A model generated the notes under the pieces. It saw nothing but the letters and a program-made list of their open reading frames with translations. It was not told the DNA's origin and searched no databases. Source: CAZBUH01 sp964495095 (GTDB taxonomy: Bacteria > Bacillota > Clostridia > Oscillospirales > Oscillospiraceae). Taken from it: DNA of 21,394 nucleotides. Position numbers and translations under genes: made by a program. Positions 19,454-21,394 of the stretch are shown here, in pieces. Location of the stretch: NCBI GenBank assembly GCA_964495095.1, contig CAZBUH010000029.1, positions 1 to 21,394 on the forward strand. The letters are read 5' to 3'. Numbering within the stretch: the stretch's first letter is position 1; each line of letters starts with the position of its first letter.

Positions 19454-20138
19454 GGTGCCTCCGTTTAAGATTATCGCCAGGATCCGGAGCGATTTCCCGG
19501 ATAAATTCGGAATACCCCGCCAGAGCGGCATTGTAAAGGATCTGGAGGCGGATATAGTATTTGAGCCGGAGTACAGAAGCCCCGAGGCGCTCCGTGGGCT
19601 GGACGGCTTTTCGCACATCTGGCTCATATGGGAGTTCTCGGAAAACCTGCGGGACGGCTGGTCCCCCACGGTGCGGCCTCCGCGTCTTGGGGGCAATAAG
19701 CGGATGGGGGTGTTCGCCACCCGCTCGCCCTTCCGGCCAAACCCCATAGGGCTTTCACTTGTGGAGATAACTGGCATAGAGGCGAATACGGAAAACGGGC
19801 CTGTTATACACGTGTCCGGCGGCGACCTTATGGACGGGACGCCCATTTTCGATATAAAACCCTATAACCCGCTGACAGAGTGCAGGCCGGAGGCCCGATG
19901 GGGCTTTATCTCCAAAACAGCGGACTACAGCCTGGAGGTAAGCATACCGGATTCGCTTATGGAAAAGGTGCCGGGATCAAAGCGGGAGGCCCTGATGGGC
20001 ATACTCTCCAACGACCCCCGGCCCCAATACCATAATGACCCGGAGAGGGTGTACGGCCTTAAATTTGCCGGGCTTGAGGTAAAATTCTCCGTAATGGACA
20101 GGCTGCTGACAGTGGTATCGGTGGAGCCGGATAGGTGA
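19446..20138 (+). CDS. trmO: tRNA (t6A37) N6-methyltransferase, TrmO/TsaA/YaeB family
   Basis: TrmO methylates N6-threonylcarbamoyladenosine at position 37 of certain tRNAs using S-adenosylmethionine. The 230-residue protein has the family blocks GIPRQSG (22-28), GFSHIWLIWEF, RMGVFATRSPFRPNPIGLS (about 86-104) and the C-terminal DPRPQYHNDPERVYGLKFAG. Length is normal for the family. The ATG overlaps the end of the upstream membrane-protein gene (ATGACTAA) with only a weak AGGCGA site, so coupling is likely. No convincing terminator follows; some GC-rich dyads lie around 20142-20200 without a T-run. Confidence 0.94.
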   Translation: MTKVPPFKIIARIRSDFPDKFGIPRQSGIVKDLEADIVFEPEYRSPEALRGLDGFSHIWLIWEFSENLRDGWSPTVRPPRLGGNKRMGVFATRSPFRPNPIGLSLVEITGIEANTENGPVIHVSGGDLMDGTPIFDIKPYNPLTECRPEARWGFISKTADYSLEVSIPDSLMEKVPGSKREALMGILSNDPRPQYHNDPERVYGLKFAGLEVKFSVMDRLLTVVSVEPDR

Positions 20139-20224
20139 TATCCCGGCGCGGGGCCGGACACCGGACAGGATAATAACGGCAAAATAAAAGCGCCGCGCTG
20201 CAAAACAGAATTGTAAGAAAAGAG

Positions 20225-20640
20225 GTGAGAGGCCATCCCTCCCCGGGCCGGCATCTCGCCCTATCTGCGTTAAATTCACAAATCATGCTGCCGGATGACG
20301 CACCGATCCGGCCGGTAAGCGCGGTGCTGGCATACAGATACCTTTACGGGATATATGCCAGCCAAACGTCGGAGGAGGCCTGCTGGTACCATATAGACTT
20401 CATGTGGCTTTTTGGGCGATGAATGGATGACGGGCGGTATCGTCAGTCTGGCGAAAGAGTGTGGAAAAGCTGCCCGGCCAAGGTGCGGGAACAGGTGTGC
20501 GTCATGGGCCAAGGGCGGAACAGCTGTTCCAAAACATACCCGGACGCGACCTTAGTGCGGATGAAGGAGAAACACCTGAGAAACGGTCGGCTGAAGCCGG
20601 GATACAGCATCCAGATCGCGGTACTGGTGAAAACGCATTC
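20225..20640 (+). pseudogene. Internally deleted relic of an IS1182-like transposase
   Basis: Two blocks in the same reading frame resemble separate parts of IS1182-type transposases. The first (20288-20418) reads LPDDAPIR, then VLAYRYLYGIYASQTSEEACWYHIDFMWLFG, equivalent to the N-terminal domain, with about 30 residues apparently deleted between the two parts. A TGA follows at 20420. The second (20519-20634) reads NSCSKTYPDATLVRMKEKHL, then RNGRLKPGYSIQIAV, equivalent to the start of the catalytic domain. About 150 intervening residues and the whole downstream catalytic part are missing. It is therefore a non-functional scar. The family name rests on remembered motifs (SKTDxDATFMRMKEDxMxNGQLKPGYNxQI). 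Inverted terminal repeats were not found. Confidence 0.72.
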
Positions 20641-20674
20641 AGGCTGCGAAACGAATGACATCAGAATAGGTTAT

Positions 20675-21079
20675 TTATCTGCACCCGGCGCGGTATTGCG
20701 TCGGCGGACAGCCATACATATCCTCAAAGCGGCGGTAGGAAAAGGCCGTGTTCTCATATCCTGCCGCCAGGGCAATATCCGCCACGCTTAGCTCTGTATT
20801 CTTAAGCAGGGCAGCGGCGCGGTTAAACCGGGCCGTGTGCAGCAGCTCTGTAAAGGCGCAGCCGGTATACCGGCGTATCAGCCGCGGCAGGGCGTCATCG
20901 GCTTTGAGCTGGCGATTCAGCTTACAGCGGTCAGCCACAATGCCCTGACGCTCCATCACCCTTGCGATAACGCCCTCGTGAGCGGTGGGCTGCCCGTCGC
21001 TGTTCAAACGCTCGGAGATGGGCGGCGCAGAGCCGTCCATAGCTGTGAAAAGCTGCCGGTGGCAGGTTTTCACAGGCAT
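20675..21079 (-). pseudogene. AraC-family regulator fragment (C-terminal HTH only)
   Basis: The C-terminal part of this 134-residue frame, about residues 62-134, is a clear AraC DNA-binding domain: LPRLIRRYTGCAFTELLHTARFNRAA, then LSVADIALAAGYENTAF and YRRFEDMYGCPPTQYR. The upstream ligand-binding domain is absent, and the frame is closed by a stop ten bases before the ATG at 21079. The first 50 residues show no family similarity apart from a possible linker helix. Its 3' end lies some 40 bases from the IS1182-like relic, which points the other way. It is probably the stump of a disrupted regulator, though a stand-alone AraC HTH protein cannot be excluded. Confidence 0.68.
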
Positions 21080-21394
21080 ATACAGCAGTTATTTCCGACA
21101 GGCCCCCGCAGGGGCGGCATTCCCCTCAGAGAGTGCACGGCTGCCGCAGGCAGTACACCGCCGCGGGGGCCGAAAAGTCGCAAGACCTTGTGGGGAGAGT
21201 CTGCAAATAAAAAGTCAATAGAAAAATAAAGAAAATTTGCAGGAGAGAAAAGGGCAAACCAAAGGCGGCCAGCGGGTAAAGGGTGCCGGCCGGGTTGAAA
21301 GATGTGCAGCCATGGGTGCTATCTATGAGGCAGGATAATCGTTGCTTTAGAGAAGTTATCCCAATCAAGGCACTGCCCACAGCGATCACAGAAG
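21080..21394. other. Intergenic/remnant region without a confident gene
   Basis: No reading frame here shows recognisable similarity. The left part (21101-21171) is GC-rich with nested inverted repeats. The middle (21195-21260) is A-rich, with an AGGAGAG not followed by a start codon at proper spacing. A plus-strand frame is open from a TAA near 21275 to the window edge and reads MRQDNRCFREVIPIKAL near its end. It could be the start of a gene or another mobile-element relic, but is too short to judge. Confidence 0.5.
21101..21171. repeat. Nested inverted repeats forming a possible three-way junction
   Basis: A 9-bp outer pair, GGCCCCCGC (21101-21109) with GCGGGGGCC (21163-21171), encloses two smaller hairpins: AGGGG/CCCCT (21110-21114 with 21122-21126) and CTGCC/GGCAG (21141-21145 with 21149-21153). 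All pairs are perfect. It could be a structured RNA, a DNA hairpin end of a mobile element, or a chance product of high GC. Confidence 0.5.

Noticed and set aside
20423..20791. The 3' half of the transposase-relic frame as a novel 122-residue protein.
   Set aside because: Only codons up to about 20634 resemble a transposase. The remainder is antisense to the AraC fragment.
21126..21389. A minus-strand frame with a hydrophobic stretch (LLQIFFIFLLTFYL).
   Set aside because: The hydrophobic run is the complement of an A-rich stretch. There is no convincing ribosome site or similarity, and it crosses the inverted-repeat region.
1..21394. CRISPR arrays, phage structural genes, toxin-antitoxin pairs or rRNA.
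   Set aside because: No regularly spaced direct repeats or recognisable proteins or RNAs of these kinds were seen on either strand.

Overview
The window looks like a chromosomal segment from a GC-rich, gut-type Clostridium (Bacillota, class Clostridia, possibly Oscillospirales-like). Supporting signs are strong AGGAGG-type ribosome sites, frequent ATA isoleucine codons in otherwise GC-rich genes, a DUF896/UPF0291 gene (a Bacillota family), a type II dehydroquinase, a ROK glucokinase and several TTG/GTG starts. The genus cannot be fixed from the sequence alone.

Layout. (1) 5-1266, minus: a two-gene operon with a secreted lipoprotein nuclease of the EndA/NUC type and a small unknown protein, coupled by an ATGA overlap. 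(2) 1439-7707, plus: a MocR-type regulator that lacks its C-terminal region, then three consecutive NTF2/SnoaL-fold proteins, a flavodoxin-fold protein and a 650-residue Old Yellow Enzyme-type Fe-S flavoprotein, ending at a clear terminator. This is the most unusual region. The three NTF2-like proteins share a C-terminal tail motif, and the arrangement recalls the BaiE (NTF2-fold dehydratase) plus BaiCD/BaiH (OYE) logic of bile-acid dehydroxylation. The substrate is unknown. (3) 7812-9406: galE (minus) and a Dabb-domain gene (plus) diverge around a perfect 25-bp palindrome that contains the -35 box of the Dabb promoter. (4) 9543-16790, minus: a compact seven-gene aromatic operon, aroB-aroA-aroC-aroK/aroE fusion-aroF-pheA-aroQ. 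It encodes DAHP synthase, all later steps to chorismate, and the bifunctional chorismate mutase/prephenate dehydratase toward phenylalanine. No tyrA or trp genes are present. (5) 16987-17190, plus: a DUF896 gene. 17306-18238, minus: a ROK glucokinase. (6) 18458-20138, plus: an unknown membrane protein with a Cys cluster, overlapping trmO (tRNA t6A37 methyltransferase). (7) 20139-21394: a decayed accessory scar with an internally deleted IS1182-like transposase relic, a convergent AraC C-terminal fragment and a GC-rich nested inverted-repeat structure.

Functionally, the aro operon runs from erythrose-4-phosphate and PEP to chorismate and on to phenylpyruvate. GalE and glucokinase are sugar housekeeping genes. 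The MocR/NTF2/flavodoxin/OYE operon looks like a small-molecule reduction or dehydration module, and is the best candidate for an undescribed system. The promoter, start-site and terminator calls were made by eye. Assignments to named families rest on recognisable motifs, not on database searches.
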